DNA of 64,000 nucleotides from Sphingomonas sp. SUN039. Its GTDB lineage: Bacteria; Pseudomonadota; Alphaproteobacteria; Sphingomonadales; Sphingomonadaceae. Positions 54,018 to 63,597 of the stretch are shown here, in pieces; position 1 is the first letter of the stretch, and each line of letters begins with the position of its first letter. The translations under genes were made by a program, and so were the position numbers. The notes under the pieces were generated by a model. It made no database searches and had not been told where the DNA came from. It was given only the letters and a program-made list of their open reading frames with translations. Location: assembly GCF_024758725.1 (NCBI RefSeq), contig NZ_CP096972.1, forward strand, positions 478,001-542,000, read 5' to 3'.

Positions 54018-55313
54018 ATGGCAATCGGCGCCCCTGCCACCGGCAGTTCTGACAACGCCCAGGCGGCAGACGATGGCGGCCATATCGATGCGCCGCAGCT
54101 GCAGCTTTTCGTCATGGGCCTGTTCTTTATCTTCGGCGGGATCACCAGCCTGAATGACGTGATCATTCCCAAGCTGAAGGAGTTGTTCACGCTCAATTAC
54201 ACCCAGGCCATGCTCGTGCAATTCTGCTTCTTCACGGCCTATGCGCTTGTTGGGATTCCCGGCGCGCGGCTGATCAAGAGGATCGGCTATATGCGCGGCG
54301 CGGTCGCGGGCCTGCTGACGATGATGGTGGGTTGCCTGCTGTTTATTCCGGCCAGCCAGACCGCGACTTATGGCGTGTTCCTTCTCGCTCTGTTTGTCCT
54401 CGCCAGTGGAGTCGTAATCGTTCAGGTCGTTGCAAACCCGCTGATCTCGCTTCTCGGCAAACCAGCCACGGCACACAGCCGGCTGACGTTCGCCCAAGCC
54501 TTTAACTCGCTTGGCACGACGGTTTTTCCTTACTTCGGTTCGATCCTGATCCTCGGTGGCCTGGCAAAGGTGAGTGTCAACCAGCTTTCCGGTGCCGAGC
54601 TTGACGCCTACCGAACGGCGGAGAGCCAGGCGATCGTCATGGGCTATCTCGGTATCGCTGTGGCGCTTCTGCTTGTGGCAGGTGCCGTCTGGATGTTCCG
54701 CAATGCGCTGAAGGACGAACGGCACGCCCCGAGCACGGGCCTCGCCGGGCTCGATTTGCTGAAGCGACACCGGTTCGGTTTCGGTGCCCTGTGCATTTTC
54801 CTGTACGTGGGCGCGGAGGTTTCCATTGGCTCGCTGATCGTGAACTACCTCAAACAGGCGCACGTCATGGGGCTCGATGAGCAAGCAGCCGGCAAACTGA
54901 TCGGGCTGTACTGGGGTGGGGCAATGGTTGGCCGATTCATCGGGTCGGCGGTTCTGCGCGTCGTAAGCCCCGGCAAAGTGCTCTCGGCTGTCGCGGTTGG
55001 CGCGATCACTCTTCTGGCGATCTCCACGCATACCAGCGGCACAACGGCGGGCTACAGCCTGTTGGCGATCGGGCTGATGAATGCGATCATGTTCCCCACG
55101 ATTTTTTCGCTGGCGTGCGAGAAACTCGGGCCCCGCGCGGCAGACGGGTCTGGCATCATCAATGTGGCGATCTTTGGCGGAGCGGTCATTCCGCTGCTGA
55201 CCGGCGCGATTGCCGACACGACCGGAAGCCTGGCAACCGCACTCGTGCTGCCAGCGCTTTGCTATGCTGTCATCGCAAGCTTTGGCTGGTATGCGCGTCG
55301 GCCCGCAGTTTAG
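54018..55313 (+). CDS. Sugar MFS transporter, glucose/galactose (FucP/GluP) type
   Basis: The 431-residue product has 12 membrane segments with FFIFGGITSLNDVIIPKLKE, the FGGIT/LND pattern of the FucP/GluP family, then GRFIGSAVLRVVSP and NAIMFPTIFSLACEKLGPRA. It takes up a hexose with protons; glucose released by the GH3 enzyme is the likely substrate. It starts 18 bp after GH3 with AAGGAG upstream. Confidence 0.88.
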   Translation: MAIGAPATGSSDNAQAADDGGHIDAPQLQLFVMGLFFIFGGITSLNDVIIPKLKELFTLNYTQAMLVQFCFFTAYALVGIPGARLIKRIGYMRGAVAGLLTMMVGCLLFIPASQTATYGVFLLALFVLASGVVIVQVVANPLISLLGKPATAHSRLTFAQAFNSLGTTVFPYFGSILILGGLAKVSVNQLSGAELDAYRTAESQAIVMGYLGIAVALLLVAGAVWMFRNALKDERHAPSTGLAGLDLLKRHRFGFGALCIFLYVGAEVSIGSLIVNYLKQAHVMGLDEQAAGKLIGLYWGGAMVGRFIGSAVLRVVSPGKVLSAVAVGAITLLAISTHTSGTTAGYSLLAIGLMNAIMFPTIFSLACEKLGPRAADGSGIINVAIFGGAVIPLLTGAIADTTGSLATALVLPALCYAVIASFGWYARRPAV

Positions 55314-55951
55314 TCTTAAGGCTGTCGGATGTTAACCTGAAAGCGGCCCAAGCCAGTTTGGTAAATGAACAGACGGCGCCTAATCGCTATCATGCGCGTT
55401 TAATGCTGGCCGTGGGCGACATTCGATTTGCAGCGTTGCGGGGACCAAAATCAGATGTCCGCTTTCGGTGTATATCAAACGAGTTTGAATGACCGGTTCT
55501 AGGGCGCGAAGCAAACGCGCACTGGAAGTCAAACTTACACATACTCTTACGCAGTTTTTACTTGCCGGCCATAATACATAACCTTATCAATGATTTATGG
55601 AAATCTCGCCCCACTCAAAATCCGGTTCCGCAAGGAGTGTGGGTTCGATTCCCACCGCCCGCACCAGGGTTGCCGACAAGTTGCCGATACAGCAAGCGGG
55701 AAGTCCTTGCCCGGTCGGGCAGCGAGCAAGCCGACATTCATTGGCACGACCAGCTCTGCAACATGGGTAGGCGTGCGGCCGCGGGCCAATTCGCGTCCGT
55801 GCCGCATCGCCGGGGCGGTGTCATGGTGGATATCCGGGTACGCAACATCGCCTCGCGATCAAAGCAATTGATGACACCAAGCCTGTTCGTGCATCGGTGA
55901 CATGCGGGGCCGGGGGCATCGTCTATGCCCGTTCACCCGAATGGAGAGGCT
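55314..55951. other. Island right end and leader of the GH39 gene
   Basis: No convincing gene in 638 bp. It holds the 54-bp tRNA-Leu 3' copy (55613-55666). To its left the sequence is AT-rich; to its right lies the presumed old flank of the tRNA. No integrase remnant was recognised. GGAGAGG precedes the GH39 start. Confidence 0.6.
55613..55666 (+). repeat. tRNA-Leu 3' fragment (attR of the glucan island)
   Basis: These 54 bp equal 39956-40009, from within the anticodon loop to the CCA end. The 5' half of the tRNA is absent, so it is not a gene. Spacing between copies is 15,657 bp. Confidence 0.93.
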
Positions 55952-57472
55952 ATGGATCGCCGGAGCTTTCTTACCCGGGGCGCTACCCTGGCGACCGCAG
56001 CTGCGATACCGACGCGCGCGCTTGCCGAGGTGCAGACCGTCCGGGTTCGCGTCGATTTACGCAATACGGTGGGCGCGCTGCCGCATGTCTGGACCGAATG
56101 TGCGGGGTCCGACCGCGCGGCGATCACGATGCGCGAAAGCTGGCGCAAGGATCTCGATCGATGGAAGGCCGAAATCGGTCTCAAGCGCGTGCGGTTTCAT
56201 GGCATCTTTTGCGACGAAATGGGTGTCTATGCGCCGAGCATCCTCAATCGCAGGGTCGCCAAGCCGAACTTCCGCAATGTGTTCGAGGTGTATGACGGGC
56301 TGCTGACGCGCGGCGTCGCGCCCTATGTCGAACTCAGTTTCATGCCGAAGGCACTCGCGTCAGCCGACACCGGTTTCGGTTTCTACAATGGCAATACCAG
56401 CCCGCCGACCTCGAACGAGGCCTGGGCCACCTTCGTCGCCGGGTTCGTGCGCGCGCTGATCGCGCGCTATGGCCTGGCGACCGTGCGCCAATGGCCGTTC
56501 GAGGTGTGGAACGAACCCGATCTGCGCTTTTTCTGGAGCGGCACGCAGCAGCAGTATTTCGACATGTACAAAGCGACGGCCGTGGCGATCAAGGCGATCG
56601 ACCCGCAGCTGCAGGTCGGCGGTCCCGCCACGTCGCAAGCCGCGTGGATCGGCGATTTCGCGGCATGGACTGCCGCCAACAACGCACCGGTCGATTTCTT
56701 CGCCACGCACATCTACGCCTCGGACAATCAGGCCAAGGTGTTCGGACCCGGTACAAAGATGCTGCAGTCCGACGTGATTCCGGCCGCCATGAAAAAGGCA
56801 CGGGGAGAGATCGACGCCTCGCCGCACAAGGGCAAGCCGCTGTACCTGTCCGAATGGTCGTCGGACAGCCCGGCCATGGTCGCCCATATCGTCAAGGGGT
56901 GCCTGCCGCATGTGCAGGGCATGTCGCACTGGGTGATGAGCGGTACCTATGAGGAACTCGGGGTGCGCGACCATATCCTGAACGAAGGCGGCATCGGTTA
57001 CGCGCCGATGGTGCAGCAGATCGCGCTGCCGACCTTCAATGCGTTCAAGCTGATGCGCGCTTTGGGCACGCAGCAGCTGGCAGCGGACGGACCTGCGCTG
57101 GCATCGAGCCACGCGAACGGTTCGACCGCGACACTGGTCTGGAATCTCGCCGAGGTTTCACAGCCGTCGGGCGTTCCGGTTCCGGGCGCGGCGCGCAAGC
57201 AGGTCGGCGACGCCAGACGCCTGCATGTGCACTTCGACGGGGCTAAAGCCGGGGCGGTCGCAAAGGTTCGCTACGTCGATCAGGAGCGCGGATCGCCCAT
57301 GCCGGCCTGGCGCAAGATGGGGTCGCCGCAATATCCAACATCGGCGCAGCTCGTGGCGCTGCGCAAGGCGGCCGAGATTGCGCCGCCCGTGTCGATGAGG
57401 CTGGGCGCCGATCGGGATCTCGTGCTCGATCTGCCGCCCGAGGGACTCGCGTTGATCGAGCTTGCGGCTTGA
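55952..57472 (+). CDS. GH39-family glycoside hydrolase (beta-xylosidase-like)
   Basis: The 506-residue product has a twin-arginine-like signal (MDRRSFLTRGATLATAAAIP). The GH39 core includes KRVRFHGIFCDEMGVY, PFEVWNEPDLRFFWSGTQQQ (acid/base Glu in NEP) and KPLYLSEWSSDSP (nucleophile Glu in SEW). Most GH39 enzymes are beta-xylosidases or iduronidases; xylA and xylB nearby support xylosidase. ATG 55952 follows GGAGAGG. Confidence 0.88.
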   Translation: MDRRSFLTRGATLATAAAIPTRALAEVQTVRVRVDLRNTVGALPHVWTECAGSDRAAITMRESWRKDLDRWKAEIGLKRVRFHGIFCDEMGVYAPSILNRRVAKPNFRNVFEVYDGLLTRGVAPYVELSFMPKALASADTGFGFYNGNTSPPTSNEAWATFVAGFVRALIARYGLATVRQWPFEVWNEPDLRFFWSGTQQQYFDMYKATAVAIKAIDPQLQVGGPATSQAAWIGDFAAWTAANNAPVDFFATHIYASDNQAKVFGPGTKMLQSDVIPAAMKKARGEIDASPHKGKPLYLSEWSSDSPAMVAHIVKGCLPHVQGMSHWVMSGTYEELGVRDHILNEGGIGYAPMVQQIALPTFNAFKLMRALGTQQLAADGPALASSHANGSTATLVWNLAEVSQPSGVPVPGAARKQVGDARRLHVHFDGAKAGAVAKVRYVDQERGSPMPAWRKMGSPQYPTSAQLVALRKAAEIAPPVSMRLGADRDLVLDLPPEGLALIELAA

Positions 57473-57545
57473 CTCACGGCAGAACTTCGGTTCATGGAGA
57501 GATAGTTCAAGATATGAACTTAAAAACGGAAGAGGATGGTTCGAG

Positions 57546-57872
57546 ATGACGCGCAAGATGTTCGCAATTGCCCTGTTCGCTGCCGCGCTTTCGCCGGTAG
57601 CTGTCGCTGCACAGACTGCGCCGGCACCGACCGCGCCCGCTGCAAAAGCTGCCTACAATACGACGGACACGGACATCGGCACGTTGCTCGACGATCCTGC
57701 CGCCAAAGCCATTCTTGAAAAGCATATGCCGGGGTTCACGGCCAACCCGCAGATCGACATGGCGCGCAGCATGACGCTGAAGGCGATCCAGGCCTATGCC
57801 GCCGACAAGATCACCGACGAGGCGCTTGCCAAGATCGACGCCGATCTCGCGAAACTCCCCGCCGGGAAGTAA
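57546..57872 (+). CDS. Small secreted protein, paralogue of the next gene
   Basis: The 108-residue product has a signal peptide (MFAIALFAAALSPVAVAAQ) and a helical domain: DIGTLLDDPAAKAILEKHMP, PQIDMARSMTLKAIQAYAAD, DEALAKIDADLAKLPAGK. It resembles the 57903-58190 product in order and length. Function unknown; similar domains occur beside glycan-degrading genes (recalled). Confidence 0.7.
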   Translation: MTRKMFAIALFAAALSPVAVAAQTAPAPTAPAAKAAYNTTDTDIGTLLDDPAAKAILEKHMPGFTANPQIDMARSMTLKAIQAYAADKITDEALAKIDADLAKLPAGK

Positions 57873-57902
57873 TTTTGTGCTTCGAGGTTGGGGAAACTGA
57901 CT

Positions 57903-58190
57903 ATGGATGCGCCGCTCTACCCGCCCGCAACCGCCTATGTGCAACCGGTCCGTGTTCACCGCCCGCTCGATACCAAGGATACGGCTATCGCCGACCTGAT
58001 GGCGATCCCCGAGGCATGGGCGATCGTCCTGAAGGAAATCCCCAATATGCAGCAGCGCATCGGCAACGAGCAGTTGAAACCGCATCTCGGCAATTTCTCG
58101 TTCCGGTCGCTCACCCAGTTCGGCGTGGTGAAGGCCGCGGACCTCGACCGCATCGACGCGCAGTTGAAGGCGCTGGGGTCGGCAAGATGA
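57903..58190 (+). CDS. Small protein related to the preceding secreted protein
   Basis: The 95-residue product has no signal peptide but shares the domain: AIADLMAIPEAWAIVLKEIP, NMQQRIGNEQLKPHLGNFSF, ADLDRIDAQLKALG. ATG 57903 follows TTGGGGAAACTGACT; TTG 57888 is an alternative. Its stop overlaps the GH2 start (ATGA), so they are coupled. It may be the cytoplasmic or accessory counterpart of the secreted paralogue. Confidence 0.65.
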   Translation: MDAPLYPPATAYVQPVRVHRPLDTKDTAIADLMAIPEAWAIVLKEIPNMQQRIGNEQLKPHLGNFSFRSLTQFGVVKAADLDRIDAQLKALGSAR

Positions 58191-60670
58191 CCGGCAATGA
58201 ATTCTGCACGGATCGGCGCGAAGCCATGGCGATTACGGCCGGAGCTGCGGCGCTGACCCTCGCCATGGGAACGTCGGCCCTGGCTGCCGATCCCGTTTCA
58301 TCGCTGCGTGTCGGGCGCGATCAGCCGTTCGACAACGACTGGCGGTTCTTCCGTGGCGCGGGCGAAGGCTATGAGCAGCCCGTCTTCGACGACAGTAGCT
58401 GGCGCAGTGTCGACCTTCCGCACGACTGGAGCATTGAAGACGCGCCCGGCGGCACCGCCGGCCCGTTCGACAAGAAGTCGAAGGGCGGCACCGCGACCGG
58501 TTTCACCGTCGGCGGGGTAGGGTGGTACCGGCGCCGCTTCCGCACCGACGGCCTGCCCCGCGATACGCGGGTCGAGGTGCTGTTCGACGGCATCTATCTC
58601 GACAGCGACATCTGGCTGAACGGGCAGCGCCTCGGCAGCAACGTCCACGGCTATATGCCGTTCGCCTTCGACCTGACGCCGTTCCTTGATCGCGGCGGCG
58701 ACAATGTGCTTGCCGTGCGGGTCCGCAATCTCGGTCGCAACAGCCGGTGGTATGGCGGCTCGGGGCTCTACCGGCAGGTCAAGCTGGACGTCGTTCCAGC
58801 GGGCGCGCGAATTGCCCGGTGGGGCGTCGGGGGGTGGACGCGCAAGATCGACAGCGCGGGTGCCGCAATCGATGTCACGACCCGGATCGAGAGTGCCGAT
58901 GCCGCGCTCGAACTGGTCACACGATTGCGCGATGCGAAAGGCGTTGTGGTCGCCGAAACAACGTCGCCTGTGGCGGCCGAAGTCAAGCAGGCGCTCGTCG
59001 TGCGCGCGCCCCGCCTCTGGTCCCCTGACAGTCCGCTTCTCCATAGCCTCGAAACCGAATTGCAGCGGGGCGGTGTGGTCGTCGACCGCATGGTCCAGCC
59101 GTTCGGAATCCGTATCGTCACGATGGACCCGCAGCGGGGCCTCGCCATCAATGGCAAAGCGATGAAGCTTCGCGGCGGTTGTATCCATCACGATAACGGC
59201 TTGCTCGGCGCGTGCGCCTTTGCCGATGCCGACGACCGCCGCGTCCGGCTGCTGAAGGCGCGCGGCTACAATGCCATCCGCAGTTCGCACAATCCGGCGT
59301 CGCGGACATTGCGCGACGCCTGCGACCGGCTTGGCATGCTCCTGATCGAGGAAGCTTTCGACGTCTGGCATTCGGCCAAGGAGCCGCAGGATTTTTCGAC
59401 CCGCTTCAAGGATCACTGGGCCGAAGTCGTGTCGGCAATGGTGCTCAGCGCACGCAACAGCCCCAGCGTCATCATGTGGAGCATCGGCAACGAAATCCCC
59501 TATCGCACCACCGACGAAGGGCTCGAATGGTCGTGGAAACTCGCCAATGCGGTCAAGCGGATCGACCCGACGCGCCCGGTGACGGCGGGCCTCAACGGTG
59601 TGCTTGGTGCGCCGATGATCGCGGATGAGGCGAGTGCGCGGCGCGGTCGCGGGGGCAAGGTCGACAATGCCTCGACGATCTTCCTCGATGTCCCCGGCTA
59701 TAACTACCGGCTCGAGGATATCGAAGCCGAACATGCCGGCCATCCCGAACGCGTCGTCTATGCGTCCGAGACGTTCGCCAAGGAAGTGTTCGACTATGCC
59801 GAACTGACCGAGCGGGTGCCGTATTTCCTCGGGGAGTTCGTGTGGACGGCGATGGATTACGTCGGCGAAGCGGGTATCGGAATTGCGACGCATCTGAAGG
59901 CCGGCGCATTTCCATTCTACATCGCCGGATATCCCTGGGTGAATGCATATTGCGGCGACATCGACCTGATCGGACACCAGAAAGCTGCGTCGCGCGCGCG
60001 CGATGTCGCCTGGGGGCTGAGTCCGCTCGAATTCGCGGTGCAGCGGCCGGTGCCTGAAGGAAAGGTCGAATTCATCGCACCCTGGGGCTGGTCCGACGAA
60101 CTGCAGAGCTGGAGCTGGACGGGATCGGAGGGCAAGCCGCTTCTCGTACGGCTCTATTCGCGCGGAGACCGGGTCGAGCTGTTGCTGAACGGCAAGCAGG
60201 TCGGTTCGAAAGACCTGAAGCCTGCCGACAAATCGAAGGCGGAATTCAGCGTTGCTTATGCGCCCGGCACGCTGTCAGCCGTCGCCTATCGGGACGGCAC
60301 GGTCATCGGACGCCGGACCCTGGAGACGGTCTCGGCACCCGCCAGGCTGCGGGCGACGGCGGAACAGCCCAAAGGCAAAGGCGCACGCCAGTCGCTCCAT
60401 TATGTCGCCATCGACATCGTCGACGCGCAGGGACGGATCGTTCCCGACGAGAAGCGCAAGCTGAACGTGACGGTCGACGGACCCGCCGACCTGATCGGCT
60501 TTGGCAGCGCCAACCCGCTCGCGGTCGGCTCGTTCCAGTCGCGCGAGGCCGAAAGTTTCCAAGGCCGCGCGATGGCGATCCTGCGCAGTCGCGGCGCGCC
60601 GGGAACCGTGCGGATCGAGGTGCGGGCCGACGGCCTGCAGGGTGCAGCGGCTACCGTGCGACTGGTTTGA
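58187..60670 (+). CDS. GH2-family glycoside hydrolase (beta-galactosidase-like)
   Basis: The 827-residue product has a signal-like N-terminus (TAGAAALTLAMGTSALAAD), the sugar-binding domain (WRSVDLPHDWSIEDAPGG; VEVLFDGIYLDSDIWLNGQR), the barrel with MLLIEEAFDVWHSAK, the acid/base SIGNEIPYR (Glu436), nucleophile YASETFAKE (Glu528) and C-terminal beta domains. A role in trimming plant-type glycans fits the neighbours. Start ATG 58187 overlaps the previous stop. Confidence 0.9.
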   Translation: MTGNEFCTDRREAMAITAGAAALTLAMGTSALAADPVSSLRVGRDQPFDNDWRFFRGAGEGYEQPVFDDSSWRSVDLPHDWSIEDAPGGTAGPFDKKSKGGTATGFTVGGVGWYRRRFRTDGLPRDTRVEVLFDGIYLDSDIWLNGQRLGSNVHGYMPFAFDLTPFLDRGGDNVLAVRVRNLGRNSRWYGGSGLYRQVKLDVVPAGARIARWGVGGWTRKIDSAGAAIDVTTRIESADAALELVTRLRDAKGVVVAETTSPVAAEVKQALVVRAPRLWSPDSPLLHSLETELQRGGVVVDRMVQPFGIRIVTMDPQRGLAINGKAMKLRGGCIHHDNGLLGACAFADADDRRVRLLKARGYNAIRSSHNPASRTLRDACDRLGMLLIEEAFDVWHSAKEPQDFSTRFKDHWAEVVSAMVLSARNSPSVIMWSIGNEIPYRTTDEGLEWSWKLANAVKRIDPTRPVTAGLNGVLGAPMIADEASARRGRGGKVDNASTIFLDVPGYNYRLEDIEAEHAGHPERVVYASETFAKEVFDYAELTERVPYFLGEFVWTAMDYVGEAGIGIATHLKAGAFPFYIAGYPWVNAYCGDIDLIGHQKAASRARDVAWGLSPLEFAVQRPVPEGKVEFIAPWGWSDELQSWSWTGSEGKPLLVRLYSRGDRVELLLNGKQVGSKDLKPADKSKAEFSVAYAPGTLSAVAYRDGTVIGRRTLETVSAPARLRATAEQPKGKGARQSLHYVAIDIVDAQGRIVPDEKRKLNVTVDGPADLIGFGSANPLAVGSFQSREAESFQGRAMAILRSRGAPGTVRIEVRADGLQGAAATVRLV

Positions 60671-60702
60671 CCGGCACGATTTTTCCCTGACGGCGATGCT
60701 GT

Positions 60703-62016
60703 TCAGAACCGGTTGATCTGGTTCTCGCACCATTCCTGACGACCCGATTTGCGTACCGGCGCGAGGTCGCGATCGATCGCGATGTCGGCGATCTGCGCGA
60801 GCGTTGCGCCCGGTGCGTGGATCGACCGGCCGAGCGCGCCCTGCCAGTCGGCATAGCGTTCGGCACGAAAACTATCGAGCCTGCCGTCCCCGATGATCGC
60901 CTCGGCCGTGATTAGGGCATGCGCGATCGTATCGATCCCGCCGATATGGCCGTGGAACAGGTCAACCGCGTCGATCGACTGGCGGCGGACCTTGGCATCG
61001 AAGTTGAAGCCGCCGGTCGTGAACCCGCCCGCGCGGATCAACTCCAATACCGCCAGCGTCAATTCCTCGACCGAATTGGGAAACTGGTCGGTATCCCAAC
61101 CATTCTGGTGGTCGCCGCGGTTGGCGTCGATCGAGCCGAAGATGCCGAGCGCGCGCGCCATGGCCAGTTCGTGTTCGAAAGTGTGGCCGGACAAGGTCGC
61201 GTGGTTGGCCTCGATGTTGACCTTGACCTCGTCCTCGAGACCGAAGCGCTTCAGAAAGCCGTAAACCGTCTGTGTGTCGAAATCATATTGGTGCTTGGTC
61301 GGCTCATGCGGTTTCGGTTCGATCAGGATCGTGCCGGTAAAGCCGATCCGGTGCTTGTGATCGACGACGAGACTGAGGAAACGGCCGAAATTATCGAGCT
61401 CGGTCCCGACCTCGGTGTTGAGGATCGTGTCATAGCCCTCGCGTCCGCCCCACAGCACATAGTTCGCGCCGCCAAGCCGGTGCGTCGCTTCGAGTGCATC
61501 GCGCACCTGGCTCGCCGCCCATGCCCAGACTTCCGGGTCGGGATTGGTCGCGGCTCCCGCCATGTAGCGCGGGTGGCTGAACAGGTTTGCGGTGCCCCAG
61601 AGCAGCTTGCGGCCATGCTGGTGCTGGAGCGCTTCGAGATGATCGACGGCTTCGGCAAAGCTCTTGCGGAACGCGCCTATCCCCTCGGCATCGGCCATGA
61701 CATCCACATCGTGGAAGCAGTAGAAGGGCACGTCGAGTTTCTCGACGAAGGCGAGTGCCGCCTCGCGTTTGGCCCTGGCGGCCGACGCGTCATTGGCACC
61801 TGCGTGCCACGGTCGCGAGAAGGTGCCTGCGCCGAACACATCGCTGCCCGGCCAACAAAACGTATGCCACATGCACACAGCGAAGCGCAGATGGTCCTCC
61901 ATCCGCTTGCCGAGCACGATGCGGTCCTTGTCGTACCAGCGATAGGCCAGGTCGTTGACGGTGTCGGCCCCTTCGTAGCGGACCGGCGCAAATTCGGCGA
62001 AGTAATCGGCAGACAT
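60703..62016 (-). CDS. xylA: Xylose isomerase
   Basis: The 437-residue enzyme converts D-xylose to D-xylulose. Family signatures are clear: [32 protein letters not shown] (catalytic His), [38 protein letters not shown] and [18 protein letters not shown]. The frame is open upstream, but ATG 62016 starts the typical N-terminus [16 protein letters not shown]. It follows xylB by 11 bp. Confidence 0.96.
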   Translation of the reverse strand: MSADYFAEFAPVRYEGADTVNDLAYRWYDKDRIVLGKRMEDHLRFAVCMWHTFCWPGSDVFGAGTFSRPWHAGANDASAARAKREAALAFVEKLDVPFYCFHDVDVMADAEGIGAFRKSFAEAVDHLEALQHQHGRKLLWGTANLFSHPRYMAGAATNPDPEVWAWAASQVRDALEATHRLGGANYVLWGGREGYDTILNTEVGTELDNFGRFLSLVVDHKHRIGFTGTILIEPKPHEPTKHQYDFDTQTVYGFLKRFGLEDEVKVNIEANHATLSGHTFEHELAMARALGIFGSIDANRGDHQNGWDTDQFPNSVEELTLAVLELIRAGGFTTGGFNFDAKVRRQSIDAVDLFHGHIGGIDTIAHALITAEAIIGDGRLDSFRAERYADWQGALGRSIHAPGATLAQIADIAIDRDLAPVRKSGRQEWCENQINRF

Positions 62017-62027
62017 CGGGAGTCCTT

Positions 62028-63467
62028 TCAGATCGATTTCAGGGCGGGATAGGCGGCGCGGAACCGCTCGAGTCGAGGGGCGAGGCGGTCGGCGAGTTCG
62101 GCTTCGGGTTCGATGACGGCGCGGACCGGCGGGCGCGTGCAGACATCGGCGATGGTCGCGCCGGTCGCCCCGATCTGCGCGAGCCGTGCGGCCCCCAGCG
62201 CGGGGCCGACTTCGCCACCGTCGAGATAGGTCAGCCGCGCGTCGAGCGCCGCCGCGATCACGCGTCCCCAATGCTGCGAGCGCGCACCGCCGCCGACAAC
62301 CGCCAGCGTTTCGACCATGGTTCCCGCCTCGCGCAAGGCGGCAAGGCCGTCGGCATGCGCGAAGGCGACGCCCTCAAGAACGGCGGCAGCAATGCGCCCC
62401 GCGTCGGAATCGTTATCGAGCCCGAGCAACATGCCACGTACATGCGGATCGTTGTGCGGCGTCCGCTCGCCCGACAGATAGGGCAGGAAGAGTTCGTCCC
62501 CGGTCCCGGTGCCGACCTGCTCGGCGAGCGCGAACATGCGCGCGACATCGACTCCGCAGAGCCGCGCGGCCCAGTCGACACAGCTTGCGGCGGACAGGTG
62601 GACGCTCATCTGATGCCACATGTCCGGGAGGCAGTGACAGAACGCGTGGACAGCGCGCGCCGGATTGGGTCTGAACGCGCGCGTCGCGACGAAGATGACG
62701 CCCGATGTACCGAGCGACAGCAGCGCGTCGCCGTCGTCGACGACACCGACGCCTGCAGCCGCGGCAGCGTTGTCGCCGCCGCCCGCGACGACCGGCACGC
62801 GCGCCATGCCCCAGCGTTCGGCCACCGCGGGTCGGAGGTGCCCGGTAACGGCGCTGCCTTCGTGGAGCGACGGCATCTGCCCTTCGTCCAGATGACATGC
62901 CGCCAGCATCGCGTCGCTCCAGCTACGCTTGCCTGTGTCGAGCCAGAGCGTGCCTGCGCTGTCGGCCAGGTCCGAAGCCTTGTCGCCGGTGAGCGCCAGG
63001 CGGACATAGTCCTTGGGCAGCAGAACTGTGCGCACCGCGTCGAACACGCGGGGTTCATGCTTCCTGACCCAGAGCAGCTTGGGCGCGGTGAAGCCGGGCA
63101 TCGCGATGTTGCCCGTGATCGCGCGCGATTCGGGCACGGTGGCTTCCAGCTCGCCGCATTCGCCGAAGCTGCGGCCGTCGTTCCACAGGATCGCCGGGCG
63201 CAGCGGGCGGTCGTCCGCGCCGAGCAGGGTCGCGCCGTGCATCTGGCCCGCAAGTCCGATTGCCTGCACCTTCGCGCGGATCGCGGATGGCAGTTCGAGC
63301 ACCGCTGCCTCGGTCGCCGCGACCCAGTCGTCCGCGTCCTGTTCGGACCACAAGGGGTGAGGGCGCGCCACCGAGAGGGGTGATGTCGCCTGCGCGCGCA
63401 AGCTGCCGTCGGGTGCGACCGCGACGACTTTGACGCCCGACGTGCCGACATCGATCCCCAGGTACAT
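62028..63467 (-). CDS. xylB: Xylulokinase
   Basis: The 479-residue FGGY kinase phosphorylates D-xylulose. Signatures: [59 protein letters not shown] and [23 protein letters not shown] 63467 is fixed by that N-terminus and AGGAAG upstream. It forms an operon with xylA and diverges from the oxidoreductase gene. Confidence 0.96.
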   Translation of the reverse strand: MYLGIDVGTSGVKVVAVAPDGSLRAQATSPLSVARPHPLWSEQDADDWVAATEAAVLELPSAIRAKVQAIGLAGQMHGATLLGADDRPLRPAILWNDGRSFGECGELEATVPESRAITGNIAMPGFTAPKLLWVRKHEPRVFDAVRTVLLPKDYVRLALTGDKASDLADSAGTLWLDTGKRSWSDAMLAACHLDEGQMPSLHEGSAVTGHLRPAVAERWGMARVPVVAGGGDNAAAAAGVGVVDDGDALLSLGTSGVIFVATRAFRPNPARAVHAFCHCLPDMWHQMSVHLSAASCVDWAARLCGVDVARMFALAEQVGTGTGDELFLPYLSGERTPHNDPHVRGMLLGLDNDSDAGRIAAAVLEGVAFAHADGLAALREAGTMVETLAVVGGGARSQHWGRVIAAALDARLTYLDGGEVGPALGAARLAQIGATGATIADVCTRPPVRAVIEPEAELADRLAPRLERFRAAYPALKSI

Positions 63468-63597
63468 GTGCTTCCTCTCCCGGAACCGGCGGCCGCCACT
63501 GGCGGGCCTGATGCCTTTTCGGTTGTGGCGCAACTTGACACTGCGCTCTCCATCAAACTAGAACGATCATTATAAACATGCAAATCCGGAGAGGGCG
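63468..63597. promoter_or_regulatory. Divergent promoter region between xylB and the oxidoreductase gene
   Basis: The 130-bp gap carries an AT-rich stretch (about 63551-63585: AACGATCATTATAAACATG) in a GC-rich context, likely holding one or both promoters. GGAGAGGG precedes ATG 63598. No copy of the GAACGTTC operator was seen here. Confidence 0.5.

Larger units (their letters stand above)
39956..55666. mobile_element. 15.7-kb tRNA-Leu island carrying a beta-glucan utilisation locus
   Basis: The 3' 54 bp of tRNA-Leu (39956-40009) are repeated exactly at 55613-55666, with the intact tRNA on the left. This is the footprint of site-specific insertion at a tRNA gene. Between the repeats lie a TonB receptor, two halogenase-like genes, sapC, a cupin gene, GH16, lacI, two MFS genes and GH3, all rightward. 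No integrase gene was found, so the island seems to be fixed. Confidence 0.8.

Noticed and set aside
55613-55666. Second tRNA-Leu gene
   Set aside because: Only the 3' 54 bp are present; the 5' acceptor strand, D-arm and most of the anticodon stem are missing.
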